64,000 bases of DNA from Adiantum capillus-veneris (Eukaryota; Streptophyta; Polypodiopsida; Polypodiales; Pteridaceae), in the NCBI GenBank assembly GCA_014529385.2, contig CM043971.1, forward strand, positions 87,434,840 through 87,498,839. The letters run 5' to 3'. The notes beneath the pieces were generated by a model. The model had not been told where the DNA came from and made no database searches. It worked only from the letters and a program-made list of their open reading frames with translations. Made by a program: the position numbers and the translations under genes. Below are positions 46,601-57,791 of this stretch, one piece after another. Position 1 is the first letter of the stretch; every line of letters begins with the position of its first letter.

Positions 46601-47374
46601 ATACAAAGAAGGCTAAGGATGGTAGTTGGCTGATCCTTATTTTGTATGTGGATGACATGTTGATTGCTGGCAAGCACTTGGAATAAATTTCAGCTTTGAA
46701 GTCAAAGATGGCAAAATCGTTTGACATGAAAGGCATGGGTGAGGCAAGTCATATACTTGGTATGCGCATTGAGAGAGACAGATCAAAGAAGTTGATTTGG
46801 TTATCTCAAACAGAGTATATTGACAAGGTTTTGCAACATTTCAATATGGAGAAGGGAAAGGCATTGAGTGTTCCATTGCCACCATATGTGAAACTTAGCA
46901 AACAAGATTGTCCCGTGTCTAAGGAAGAACGGGCTGAAATGGATAAGATTCCATATGCGTCTGCAGTGGGTAGTTTGATGTATGCAATGATTGCTACTCG
47001 CCCAGACATTGCATTTGTAGTGGGAGTAGTAAGTCGATACATGTCAAACCCAGGCAAGAAACATTGGGAGGCAGTGAAAGGAATATTGAGATACTTGAAA
47101 GCTACAAAGAGTATGCGTATATGATATGGGAGTCAGGAGCTAAGTGTAAAGGGTTTTACAGACTCAGATTATGCAATTGACCTAGACAACCGAAGGTCTA
47201 CGTCAGGGTATGTCTTTACATTGGCTGGTGGAGCGGTATCATGGCGTTCTAGATTACAAGAGTGTGTTACTCAGTCTACTACACAGGCTGAATATGTTGC
47301 AGCATCAGAGGCATGCAAAGAATCAATTTGGCAATCGACTAGTAACAGATTTGGGAATCAAAGAAGAGATGCCT
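43625..47374 (+). pseudogene. Copia-4 Gag-Pol polyprotein, 3'-truncated
   Basis: Gag is open from ATG 43625 (MAGSQDTALYN) to 44323. At the end of this frame the same frameshift as in Copia-3 precedes the knuckle CYHCGKKGHMKRDC (about 44329-44370). Protease and pre-integrase follow at 44353-45087 (DWIIDSGASLHVS, LWHSRLGHMSKKG). TAG at 45085-45087 and TAA at about 45382 are private to this copy. Integrase continues to TGA at about 45709, which is shared with Copia-3. Reverse transcriptase (45742-46686, KARLVAKGFKQ, LYVDDMLIAGK) ends at the shared TAA. The next segment ends at the shared TGA at 47122-47124. RNase H is partial and stops at the truncation. Confidence 0.88.
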
Positions 47375-47436
47375 ACATCCATTTTTCCCACCTACCTTTA
47401 ATACGCCAAGTTTGCACTGGGTAGGGTGGTCGCCTG

Positions 47437-48740
47437 TCACACCATTAGTGCTCTAAGCATGCACTCATTGTCCTCATCTTGAAGAGCGCTACTGATGTAA
47501 GAACAGGGATAATTTAAATTTTTTTTCAACCCCTTGAGAAAAATCTCCTCCAGATCTTTGACCAAAGGTACCATAAAATAACTTAGCAGATCACCATGCT
47601 TCTTCTCCAGCTCAATGACATTAAATGGAATAAAAATTATTGGAAGAGGTCCAAGTGTTGCACTCTTTCCTGCATTTAGCACGACCATTTCTATTACACC
47701 ACAATCTTTTTGTGTGGTGGATGTTGCCTGAAATCCATCCCAGTGAAACATGAACGCAAAATTTCTAGGATCTCCCTGTTCAAGAAAAAGAAAATGTAAA
47801 CAAATCACTCTAGCCTTCACATACATCAGAACCAAATTGGTTACATTCTGACTTGCAGATCATGTTTTTTTAGTGTTTGGTTCGCCTTTTGCATCAGAGA
47901 CATGAAAATATATATTCGCCATCTTCAGTGCAGCTTGCATCAGCATATCATAGGGAAATCATCGATAAACCATATTGCAAGCTTGGTTGGAGCAAAAGAT
48001 TGGTAGTTCCCAGCATTTTGTTGGATCCCAAAAATCTTGGTATAGTCGAACCTTTTGACCATCCCATAACTCATCAATAAAATCCATGTGTTCCTCTACA
48101 TCCCTACCCAACCATCTTCCTCTTGCCCTCCACATTGCCAACATTTCATGGCAAAAGGTTGATGATAGACATAAAAGTTGTAATCTCTCTTCGGATGAGA
48201 TTGAGAGGCTGATGATGGACAGAAGCAATGCACAACTTCTTTCAAGTAGCAATCTTCTTTGCTAGGCTCATAAAGCTTTGGTGGATGTTGCTGCCTACTT
48301 TTACCTATGGAAAGCCTCCATCTTTGCAATTGAACCATGTCCATGCTTTCATAGATGCGAAGAAGCTGATCCAAATTGTGAGGAGCTTCGATCTTTTTTG
48401 GATCACCATTAAATAATGATTGCTTTTCAAGTATTAGTGATATGAAAGACTTCTTTTTTGCAGTTCCAATTGATTGTTTTCCTTTTGCCACACCAATTCT
48501 AGAGAAAAGCCTTCATAGTATCTCGTCTTGTAAAAATTTGGGTGCTTTGCAGTGATCCCATAGGATTTGTATATCAACTATCCATTGTAAGATGTCCTCA
48601 TCCATATCATATTCTTGAACCTCTACATTTTTTGCACTCCTCAAAATAGATGCAAGTCCTTGCTCTTGATTACTGTGCTCCATGCTCGCATGAGGGACAC
48701 TTGACTCATTCCTCTCGTAGTATGTCCTTCCATACAAACC
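47437..48740 (-). pseudogene. N-terminal part of a TNP2-like transposase gene (tentative)
   Basis: Minus-strand coding blocks run from 48740 to about 48096 and then, after a frameshift, to about 47960. One in-frame TGA is at 48513-48515. A further exon at about 47781-47437 is preceded by a good acceptor (pyrimidine tract, then ACAG). The first block has a Cys/His region (HCFCPS...MKCWQCGG) and then ELWDGQKVRLYQDFWDP. The second exon reads DPRNFAFMFHWDGFQATSTTQKDCGVIEMVVLN...PLPIIFIPFN...FMVPLVKDLEEIFLKG. That order resembles the core of TNP2-type transposases (D-WF/GFQ, then P-I/V-YN, then PLVDEL), as seen unmistakably in the element at 60853-63127, but the similarity is weak. The N-terminus is cut by a CT microsatellite and Gypsy-3. 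Confidence 0.4.
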
Positions 48741-48790
48741 TGTCCATCAAAATTTTCAGTCCATTTCTATTATCAAAAGTCAGAATCACC

Positions 48791-48791
<1 letters not shown>

Positions 48792-48858
<67 letters not shown>
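48792..48858. repeat. (CT)n microsatellite
   Basis: About 33 CT units between the decayed gene and the 5' truncation point of Gypsy-3. Confidence 0.95.
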
Positions 48859-48860
<2 letters not shown>

Positions 48861-48948
48861 ATTTGTACTAATCATAGCACTCAGCTGGAAAACATCACTG
48901 TCAAAGGAGCCCATTTGGCAAATTATCCTAGAATAGTAAAATCACCCT

Positions 48949-50154
48949 ATGATCACTAACATGCTCAACTCACCCTATGATCACCCTATGATCCCAGTAG
49001 CATTACCGCAGTACAACCATTGGTTCAAAACTCACCCAACTTTACCAAGTATGATGGTAAGATCGACCATGAAGCAGTCAATCAGTTCATCCATCAGTTT
49101 GTGGCCCACTTTTCGTTGGCCAAAATTAAGGACCCACAGGGTAAGGTTCATCTGGCAGCCCCACATCTTACAGGTGAGGCAGTCACATGGTGGCAGCATT
49201 GGACCGACAAGCATACGGACAAGCATTCAATGGGACAGCTTTGTCTCAGACTTCAAGCAACGGTTTCTCCCTCTAGAGTACCTTACCGCATTGGAAGATG
49301 TGTTTGCCAAACTCAAGCAGAAAGGCATGCCCGTTTTGAGCTATTCCAACAAGATTCTCACCTTGGCTCAACAGATTGGATCCACAGAAAAGGAAAAGCT
49401 ACGAGCCTTCAGTCAAGGGTTGGATGCCTCAATCAAGTACGGTGTCAAAAACCTCAAACCAGTGACCTATGATGAAGCATTGGCATTAGCACAGAACAAG
49501 GAGTTGGAGCTTAACAATGGTAAGACAAAACAACCAACCAGCAGTACTTCCTCACAACAAACAAATGGGAAGAGTCAAGCTAACAATACCGCTAAGCCAA
49601 ACACTCCCAGAAAGCCTAAGATGACTTTGGATGAAAAGGAAAAGGCCGGTGTTATCAGTGGCTACCTCTCACCGGAGGAGCAGAAGGCCTATATGCCTGA
49701 GCAGATATGCTTTGGGTGCCATGTCAAAGGGCATCGAAAGCAAGACTATGCGAAATGGAAGGAAAGACAGCAAGCCTCTACTTCCACAGTTGCAGCATCC
49801 CCAGATTCCAAAATCCCAGCATCCCCGAGCACGCCATCAGTGGCATATCTTGTACCCAGTCTTCGACAAACCCAGGTTGTGCTCGACGATAAGCAGGAGG
49901 GCATCCACACACGCCTAGGGTTATTGCACGCATATGGCTCTGCCAAGGGCCATAGTTTCACCATTCTCTTTGACACAGGTAGTGAGGAGGATCTTATCTC
50001 TCCACAACTAGCCAAATTGCAATGCACCATGCAGCCTTTTGATTTGGATGTTGATGCATTCACACTGGACATCCGCACACGAATCCCTCAGATAGCAATC
50101 AAAGTACAATTCTCAGTTCAGCAAGCACCATTTGAGCGAGACTTCCTTGTCTAA
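48949..50154 (+). pseudogene. Gypsy-3 Gag and protease
   Basis: The Gag core starts near 49020 (NFTKYDGKIDHEAVNQFIHQF, TGEAVTWWQHW). A frameshift near 49220 moves it to the frame that runs to 50154. That frame holds the rest of Gag (SFVSDFKQRFLPLEYL), a knuckle at about 49708-49750 (CFGCHVKGHRKQD, with Asp-Tyr where the final Cys is expected) and an aspartic protease (ILFDTGSEEDLIS near 49965-50003). TAA at 50152-50154 ends this frame, but the protease sense continues (LLIGCDMLIVNPWM) into the next block. Confidence 0.78.
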
Positions 50155-51970
50155 CTTCTCATAGGTTGCGACATGCTCATTGTGAATCCTTGGATGACTA
50201 ATCATATCCCACTCATTGATAGTAATTCAGGCACATTCTTCATCACTGAAGGTGTACCTTCCCCAGTCACTATCACTTGTGAACAGGAGTATACCATGTA
50301 TCCCAATTATCTCGCATTTGTAGGAAAAGCGAGCCATTTGGAAGGGCGATGAATGTGCATTATTGTATGTTCGAGCCCTCCAACACATTCCACTTCTCAT
50401 GCCCCAAGCCAGGTAAACTCCATACATGAATTAGACACCACCCCAGCTCAACCAGGCTTGGAACCTAGGATGCAGGAACTCATCCCCCGATTTCAGCATA
50501 TCATGCTGAGAGATGGCCTCCCTCCAAATCTTCCACCCTCTCGAGCAGAGGACCATCAGATTGAGCTCATTCTTGGCACAGAATCACCCAGCCAATTTCC
50601 CTATCGACTGTCAAAAGCATTAGAAGGGGAGTTGGAGACACAGATTGCAGACCTCTTACGGGCTGGACTTATTTTCCCATCATCCTCACCATTTGCAGCA
50701 CCCGTCCTCTTTGTCATGAAGAAGGATAAGTCAGCCCGTTTGTGTATTGACTATAGAGCATTAAACAAGTTGACGATCAAGAACAAGTTCCCAATGCCTC
50801 GCATCGAGTACATTTTGGAGCGATTGGATGGAGCAAAGTTTTTCACCAAGATCGACTTGAAGAGTGGCTACCACCAGATTCATATTTTTGAAGCTGACAT
50901 TTTTAAAATAGCTTTCAGAACAGAGCGTGGTCACTAAGAGTTTGTGGTGATTCCTTTTGGCCTCACAGGAGCTCCAGGATCATTCAACAAAAACATGTCC
51001 CGTGCATTTGCACTACTTATTGGGAAGTGTGTCTTCATCTTCTTAGATGATATCTTGGTCTTTTCAGCGACATATGAGCAACATTTGTTGCGTGTAGAGA
51101 AAGTTCTCCAGATTCTCAAGGACAATCAATTCTACGTCAAATCCAAGAAGAGTACCTTTGGGGTACAAGAGGTTTCCTACCTCGGTTTCATCATCAGCAG
51201 TGATGGCATCAGATTGGATCCCGAAAAGATCACTGCCATTTTATCTTGGGAAATTCCCCAAACAGCCCAGCAAATTCGCTCTTTTGTGGGTCTCTGTTAG
51301 GCCTACAACAGACACATGAGGAGTTTGTCAGAAATTGCAACACCACTTACAAATTTACTCAAGGGATGCAAGACAAAGCCCCGGAGAGTAACATGAGGGA
51401 TAGTGTCTCCAGGCTTTGTATGCGCTTCAGAAGCTGGCATCCGAAGCCCCAATTTTGAAGATTGCTTCGTGGGAAGAACCTTTTGAGGTCATCACCGATG
51501 CTAGTAACATAGCCATAGGTGCAATACTACAGCAGGATTCATGACCTGTAGCCTTCTACAACAAGAAATTGGATAATGCACAACGCAATTATTCAGTTTA
51601 TGATAAAGAGCTATTTGCAATCATTTCAGCTCTCAAGAATTGGAAACACTTTCTCTACGGTAGAGAGTTCACAGTCAAAACAGATCATCAAGCCCTTAAA
51701 TGGCTTCAGACCATGCCTAACGCCGATTGGAGTGATTGCCAAGCCAGATGGAGCTAGATCTTCTAGCAATACGGTGGCATGATCGAGTATTTGCCTGGAA
51801 AGCACAACCCAGTTGCCGATGCTCTTAGCAGAAAGTCCAGCTTAGTACAAGCCATTCAACATGCCACAATACTAGAGATTCAGCGCCTGGATTTGGATTG
51901 TATGAAGGGAGAGTATCTTGACTCTGTTGAGTTTAGCACTCCCTACAATTTGGCCATGGCAGGTGAGCCT
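50155..51970 (+). pseudogene. Gypsy-3 reverse transcriptase and RNase H
   Basis: The protease tail and a stop near 50350 lead into the RT frame 50353-50937: [29 protein letters not shown] and [15 protein letters not shown] at 50935-50937 interrupts it, and the next block 50944-51300 has VVIPFGLTGAPGSFN and the catalytic FLDDILVFS (about 51038-51064). TAG at 51298 and a frameshift near 51370 follow. RNase H motifs (TDASNIAIGAIL, YDKELFAIISALKNW, TDHQALKWL, ADALSRKSSL) lie at 51490-51850, with stops at about 51541, 51755 and 51764. Residues needed for activity are mostly present, but the chain is not. Confidence 0.82.
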
Positions 51971-53302
51971 GGTCATTACACCATTTAGGACGGTTGGATC
52001 TTATACAAGGGTCGACTTTGCATCACAGCAAGATCGAGAGCAGCACTTCTTCATGATGCTCATGCCTCACTTGTTGGTGGTCATCGTGGTGTCAACAATA
52101 CCTTGGAGACGCTTGAGAGGTCATTCTCTTGACCTAAGTTGAGGAAGAATGTATATGACTATGTCCAAAAGTCTTAGGTTTGTCGAAAGGTGAAGAGTTC
52201 ACATCAGAAACTGGCAGGACTCCTTCAACCCTTTCCTATTCCAGATGGTCCTTTTCAGGACATCTCGATGGACTTTGTTGGACCCCTTCCAGCCTCACAT
52301 CCTAGGAGTAACACTATGTGCTTCACCATTGTGGATCGATTCAGCAAGTTTGTCATGCTAATCCCGTGCAAGCATACATCTTTAGTAGAAGAGATCGCTC
52401 ATCTCTTCATTCGGTTTTAGTATCCTATTGATGGATTGCCCAAGACCATCACATCTGATCGAGACGCCAAGTTTACTTCACAGTTTTGGAAGTCATTGTT
52501 CGACAACTTTAGTACTCGGTTGCAGTTTTCAAGTCCATTTCACTCGCAAACCGATGGACAGACAGAGATCTACAATCAGCTAGCCTTTGATGTAGTCAAA
52601 GCCTACTATCATGATCAACAGAATCGATGGGAACATCATTTGCCATTGGTACAGGCAATCTTGAATGATACTTATTCATCAAGTATTGGACGAACTCCAT
52701 ATGAAGCAGCATCGGGAAAAGGTTCTCTTCTCTTTTAACCAGGATCATTTCTCCATCCATTGAGGCCAACCGTGTGGTTGAGTCTTATACAGAGATTGTG
52801 GAGTCAGTCAAGGACAGGATTGCAAAAGCACAAGAGGCCGTCACTCGGCAGGCCAACAAATCTCGCAGGGAAGTGCATTACAAAGTAGGGGATTGGGTAT
52901 ATCTTTGGATCATGAAGCAGAGATTTAAGCAGGTGGGCAGAAGATGCCCAAAATTATCTTTCCGCAGCTTTGGACCCTTTCCTATCATCAAAGAAATAAA
53001 TGCAGGTTCATTTCAGTTACGGCTTCCCCCATCATGGACGATGCATAATGTCTTTCATGTGTCATGGTTGACGCCATATGTTGGTCCACCCCTGGAAGAT
53101 GTGACGAAGCAGAGATCATCGAGCCGAAGCAAATTTTGCTTCATCGATGGAAGCATGGATCCGGAAGAAGGCAGAGACAGTTCTTCACCAAATTTCGTGA
53201 TCGAGGAATGCATGAAGCGGTTTGGTTAGACCAAGAATTCTTCTTGGAATACCCACAGTTGTTGGCGGACTACTTAGACGCCATGTGCCTACCACCAATT
53301 TA
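51971..53302 (+). pseudogene. Gypsy-3 integrase and chromodomain tail
   Basis: A zinc-binding region (HDAHASLVGGHRGVNNTLE...CRKVKSSHQ) is broken by TAG/TGA near 51987, 52131 and 52174. The catalytic core follows at 52190-52738: FQDISMDFVGPLP, DRFSKFVMLIPC, TSDRDAKFTSQFW and HSQTDGQTEIYNQ, giving D-D-E. A stop at 52418 and one at 52736 with a frameshift separate the C-terminal part (52774-53229: YKVGDWVYLW, FGPFPIIKEIN, HNVFHVSWLTPYVG). A further shift near 53090 gives the chromodomain-like end (IIEPKQILLHRW...EYPQLLADY) and the stop near 53300. Confidence 0.8.
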
Positions 53303-53314
53303 AGCAGGAGGGAA

Positions 53315-53921
53315 TGTCACGTGCACCACCTATCGATGCATGATGACACGCTCAAACAGTCATATTATGTGCACGCACATGCATTTTAGGACTATCCTTC
53401 AGTTGTCGTATGCCACTCTGGAGAGTCTCCAAGTGAGCTACGAAGAAGGAGCAATTAGCCGCAAGTTTCGAAACTCGATTCTGAGTCCGGATGAGCAAGT
53501 TAGAGCATAATTAAATAAACACTCATAATTAGGCTAAAATAAAAATGTCGTTTTTGCCAAAAGTTGGTCGGGCAAAAACCATGCAGGCATACATAAGGCA
53601 ACCTCAGCCTACACTTTTTATCATGATTCATCAAGCATTCAGCCTTGTGCGTTTCCCTCCTCACGAAGGACTCTCACAGAGCAGTCGCGCTCTGCACACC
53701 CACATCTCCATAGTTAGGAAACGCACTTGCATTTTCAGCATTCCAGCAGTTCGTGTATTGTATCTGTAATACTGTAGTTGGGTAACGCAACTGCGTTACC
53801 GCAGTCCATCTCTCTCTCTCTCAGTATCTTATCTACATATACATTCTCTCACATTCATTCCAGTTCAGTTTCCGCAATTGGCACCTGCCGACACAAACAG
53901 TAGCGTAGGCGGTGTGTTACA
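53315..53921 (+). repeat. Gypsy-3 3' LTR
   Basis: Starts TGTCACGTGCACC after the purine tract and ends GTGTTACA. The 3' end is set by the TGTCAC/TTACA pattern also seen in Gypsy-2. There is no second copy in the window, so the end is probable rather than proven. Confidence 0.65.
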
Positions 53922-54105
53922 GAGGGTTTTGGACCTTTATCCGAATTCATGAGCTTCAACGACCAGAGGTGCCTTGGCCTATATCTATTGGAGATACAGG
54001 AACACCGAGCAAGACTATTGAGAGCACGAGACCTACATTTGGAGAGACACACTCAAAGGCAGATCAGAGACAATGGTCATACTGTCAGTAGGGGCCATTG
54101 AGTGA
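53922..54105 (+). other. coding-like sequence just after the Gypsy-3 LTR
   Basis: An open stretch reads MSFNDQRCLGLYLLEIQEHRARLLRARD and so on, to a stop at about 54103. It is charged and helical in character, like a Gag N-terminal coiled region. There is no primer site between it and the LTR. It could be part of a tandem Gypsy-3 copy or an unrelated flank. Confidence 0.25.
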
Positions 54106-54134
54106 TCGAACAACAAAGATTGGGAGATCAAGGC

Positions 54135-54312
54135 ATAGTTACCTGGAACAGGAACGGGGAACCGGAACGGCGTTCTGGTCGGCTTGGAGACCGAAACAGC
54201 CGTTCCCAGTAACGGGCCTCTCACACGTAAACCTGGAACGGGGTACGGGAATAGGAGGCCGCGGGACGACGTTCTGGTCGGTTGGGGGGGCCAAAACGGC
54301 CGTTCCCGGTAA
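54135..54312. repeat. degenerate GC-rich tandem duplication (two units)
   Basis: Two units of about 80-85 bp begin ACCTGGAAC and end CCGTTCCC(A/G)GTAAC, each containing CGTTCTGGTCGG. They lie at about 54140-54218 and 54229-54312, next to each other and in the same orientation. Confidence 0.65.
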
Positions 54313-56339
54313 CACTGGATCAAGGCGACCTAGGATTAGAAGAGGCCCCTCCCAACGGAGGCGACAATAGCAGCAGATCAGATCTATCTTGGCCAAGCAC
54401 GGGAGACGCCCCGTACAGACCCTCTCCACAACAATTTCTAGCTAAGAATATGAGTAGCAATTTAGAAGGCATTAACCCTGCTTATGACCATCACTCTCCT
54501 CCTCTGTTTGAGCTTGCAAAGGCGGTTGAAGAGAAAGCTTCAAGTCTCCCAAGTCTAGGTGTTCTCTAGACTTAACCTCCATCTATAGCTAAGCATGGAG
54601 GACAATTCATTAACATATGAGCTTAAAGAGCCACACACCATGCCTCTAGTATCAATTAATGCCTTGGTCCATTGTGAAGAAGGGCCTTTCATGCCACAAC
54701 TAAATGAAGGCTTGGCATTTTCTCTTAGACCTATCCAAGCTACCCTAGACAATATCATAATGTCCTTGGGAGTGTGGATATGTGCCAAACAGTAGTCTCC
54801 CACACTCACGTCTGCAACAAGCACAGGTCAACCCTCTAAGATCTCACACCATCTGCCTTGTATACAAACCCAAGGCCAAGGCAGCCGAATTGCTCCCGTT
54901 TGAGGTCTCTTTGTGGAGTCTCTACGGCTACTGCATGAGACGCTTACAAGGAGGACCATGAATCTTGATGCAATCATTGCAATGTTGCAAAAGCCCATAA
55001 AAGGTTGCAAAAGCTGAAGAATGGCATTTAAAAAATCTAGTTTGACAAAAGTAAGAGAAGATACACATGCAACATGGGCTAAAGTTGGAAAACGAGAAGC
55101 AACAAAAAGACCAGGATGACAAGAATTCTAAGAACTGGAGTCTTTCAACCTGGATTGTATAGCAAAACATTTTTATATGCATACAAAGCATTGTTAGACC
55201 AACTAGTACACCAAAGGCCCACAAAACAGGGCAGGGGTGATAATCCCTTTCAAAATGTCAACCATGGAACATGGTTGAGGGAAGCACAATGTTAGGTAAA
55301 ATCCACACAAAGGCAATGCCATGGCCACCCATGCTTGCAACAACCAAACAAATTTCTATGCAACTTAAAATTCTGCCCCTCACACTACGTGCAATCTCCT
55401 GTGTTGCCTGTGATGAAGAGCTCGTGCTTTCTTTGGGCAAGGCAGTCATGCAAAGGTGCTGAGTGAAAGTTCAAGGTTTTGAAGCGTCAGAACTTGAGGC
55501 TAACTTTTGGGTGGTCTTGAATATTTGACACTTCATGCAAACATAAAGTCTCACTGTCACAACAAAGCTTTAGCATGAAAAGTTCTTTGCAATTTCCCAT
55601 GCAAGAAAGGGATCCCTTTCCCCTGTTTTTGCATACAACATTGTTCAACATCTCCTGATTTTGTGGGCTTGGCACCTTGCACCTAGCAAGGTGCAAATGG
55701 TGAAAGGACCCTCCAAGCTCCCTACTCCCCATTGCACTTAACTATGTAAGCAAAGCCTGCTGACCCGAACAAGCTCATGCTTATGAGTTGATCATGATGT
55801 GTAGTGGTTTTGTTTTAAACCTTTTGTGATATACCGTACAATGCGCAAAAAGTTTCAACAAATTATCAACCTCTCAACCTATTCTATATTACCTTGCTAT
55901 GCAATGGCCTTCACTCATGTGATTATTTATAGAAGCCAATTCCCACAGGTTTGAAGTGGAAACAAGCTAGCAACAACACATGCATGCCTTGTGCATCAAT
56001 AGTTTTTTGACTCATTGACTAGAGCTCTTCCTTTTGGATGTATATGCTCAAGCCAAGGACAGCAACACTTGCATTCCTATGTGTGAGTGATTGAATGAGT
56101 CCATGTGTATACTGCTTTCATGAGGTTCTTCCAAATCATGTACACAAAACTCTGATTGCCCATCAATGAAGAAAAGTTCAGCTTGCATCAGAGTCAGTAT
56201 GTGCCCACGATTTCTAAAAAATCGTGGCTAGCTGGAATCAAAACAGATCCCAGGCGGAGTCCAACCAAATTAACGCAGCGCAACAAAAGGAAATCGCAGA
56301 CTGGCAGTCATTGCATGGAAATTTTGTAGCAATGAGGAG

Positions 56340-56342
<3 letters not shown>

Positions 56343-56389
<47 letters not shown>
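56343..56389. repeat. (CT)n microsatellite
   Basis: About 23 CT units followed by a short GT run. Confidence 0.95.
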
Positions 56390-56397
<8 letters not shown>

Positions 56398-56779
56398 CCA
56401 TGAGGGCAAGGTTGTGGGAAGGAGAGCTCGCGGGCACGGTTGTGGAGAGCAGGGATTTTAGGGGAGGGCGTGGAGAGGGAAAAGGGAGGGAAACTTCCCA
56501 CTAATGAATTTATTTTTAAGCCTACCAATAGGTGATTCAATTTCAAATTTAAAGGAAAGTAAGAGGAGAATCAATGGCGATTCTCCTGCAGCTTTGCCGT
56601 CGCTAGATCAACGTCAGAACCTGAGTTCGCGCCGCCAGATAAGCTGGGCGTATGGCAGAGGAGAGAGAACGGGACCGTATGGCAGCACTCAGAGGAGAGA
56701 GAAGGGGCGCTGACATGCAGATGCAAACGCAAGATTTGGTTTTTTTTAAATTATATGTCGAGCCCCATGGAGCAACGTT

Positions 56780-56860
56780 AGGTAGGCGCTGAAGTGGTTA
56801 TGAGAGCATTGATAGAGTGTTTGCTGGGTTGGTGGGGGTTCGAATCCGAATAACTCTTTT
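56780..56860 (+). other. SINE-like or pseudo-tRNA segment with Pol III A and B boxes
   Basis: CTGAAGTGGTTATGAGAGC (56789-56807) resembles a tRNA A box. GGTTCGAATCC (56837-56847) is a perfect B box, and the spacing of about 40 bp is right for an internal Pol III promoter. The would-be T stem does not pair well, so this is not an intact tRNA gene. A tRNA-derived SINE head or a decayed tRNA are both possible. No clear 3' tail or target duplication was found. Confidence 0.45.
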
Positions 56861-57039
56861 GTAAGGGTAGTGGCGCATTCACTTGAGAGGAGAGAGAAGG
56901 AATCTCAGAAAGCATCTTAGGAAGTAATGAATAAAATAAAAGTGCAGCAAGTAGGGGATACCCAATCAAAAAATGGGTACCAATAAATCAGTATGTTAGT
57001 TTATTCAAGGAAAAAAACCAATATATCCAGTACCTGAAC

Positions 57040-57040
<1 letters not shown>

Positions 57041-57099
<59 letters not shown>
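57041..57099. repeat. (GT)n-(GA)n compound microsatellite
   Basis: About 16 GT units run directly into about 13 GA units. Confidence 0.95.
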
Positions 57100-57104
<5 letters not shown>

Positions 57105-57264
57105 TTTTGGCTTAGGCCCAGTTCACATCGCGTGGCAGCAGCTCAGCTGCTACCCTGCGCTCGAATGAAAGCGGGCCACTTGGCGCTCAACGTTCACATA
57201 GGGCAGCGGAGAACGTGCCCTGCCCCCGCCACGTCGTGGTAGAACTTCGCTCGAATTGTGCCAA

Positions 57265-57287
57265 CCCCCCCCCCCCCCCCCCCCCCC
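57265..57287. repeat. poly-C tract (23 C)
   Basis: An uninterrupted run of 23 C. Its length in the assembly may be unreliable. Confidence 0.9.
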
Positions 57288-57745
57288 TCGGAAATGGGTT
57301 CTTCCACCCTCCACGTAGGCGTGGAGCCCACCAAAGCAACATTATTTTAACTCATTTGTGCAAATATAACCCTTTAATAAAAGGGTTTACACTCTCTTCC
57401 ACCTCCACCCCCCGTTCACATGGGGCGCTGGAAGAAATTTGTTCCGCCGGTATTACCACCCCCAGTGTGAACTAACAGGCGGAGGCAGAGTGGAATTGGC
57501 TACTCTTCTGCCTGGAAGAGAGTGTTTTGAGGAGGGATTTCCACCCGTCCGATGTGAACCCACCCTTATACCAAAATTGCCCTGGTGTTGCGCTCTTACT
57601 AGCTTAATGCAGCTATCCGTGCTTCAGTCGTGAACTTACGTCCTATGTCTGATCAGCGTTCAAGCTCGGCAGCAGCATCATAACTTTACGAGTGGCCTCC
57701 AATATATTGGACAACGCCAATCTGCAAGTTCAAGTTCAAGCTGAA

Positions 57746-57747
<2 letters not shown>

Positions 57748-57788
<41 letters not shown>
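57748..57788. repeat. (CT)n microsatellite
   Basis: About 20 CT units. Confidence 0.95.

Positions 57789-57791
<3 letters not shown>

Larger units (their letters stand above)
42335..47374 (+). mobile_element. Copia-4: 3'-truncated sister of Copia-3
   Basis: The 192-bp 5' LTR (42335-42526), primer site, leader and gag-pol are collinear with Copia-3 at very high identity. Homology stops at 47374 (...AAGAGATGCCT), about 180 codons' worth of sequence plus the 3' LTR short of completion. The 3' target duplication cannot be checked. It is inserted in, or beside, the decayed minus-strand gene at 41280-48740. Confidence 0.9.
48945..53921 (+). mobile_element. Gypsy-3: 5'-truncated chromovirus with 3' LTR
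   Basis: Gag, protease, reverse transcriptase, RNase H, integrase and a C-terminal chromodomain-type tail are in the usual order. A purine tract (AAGCAGGAGGGAA, 53302-53314) and a 607-bp 3' LTR (TGTCAC...TTACA) follow. No 5' LTR, primer site or full Gag N-terminus is found to the left. It differs clearly from Gypsy-2 in protein sequence. Confidence 0.85.

Noticed and set aside
54595-54795. 66-codon frame starting MEDNSLTYEL
   Set aside because: The composition is plausible for protein, but there is no recognised domain, neighbour or splice signal to support a gene.
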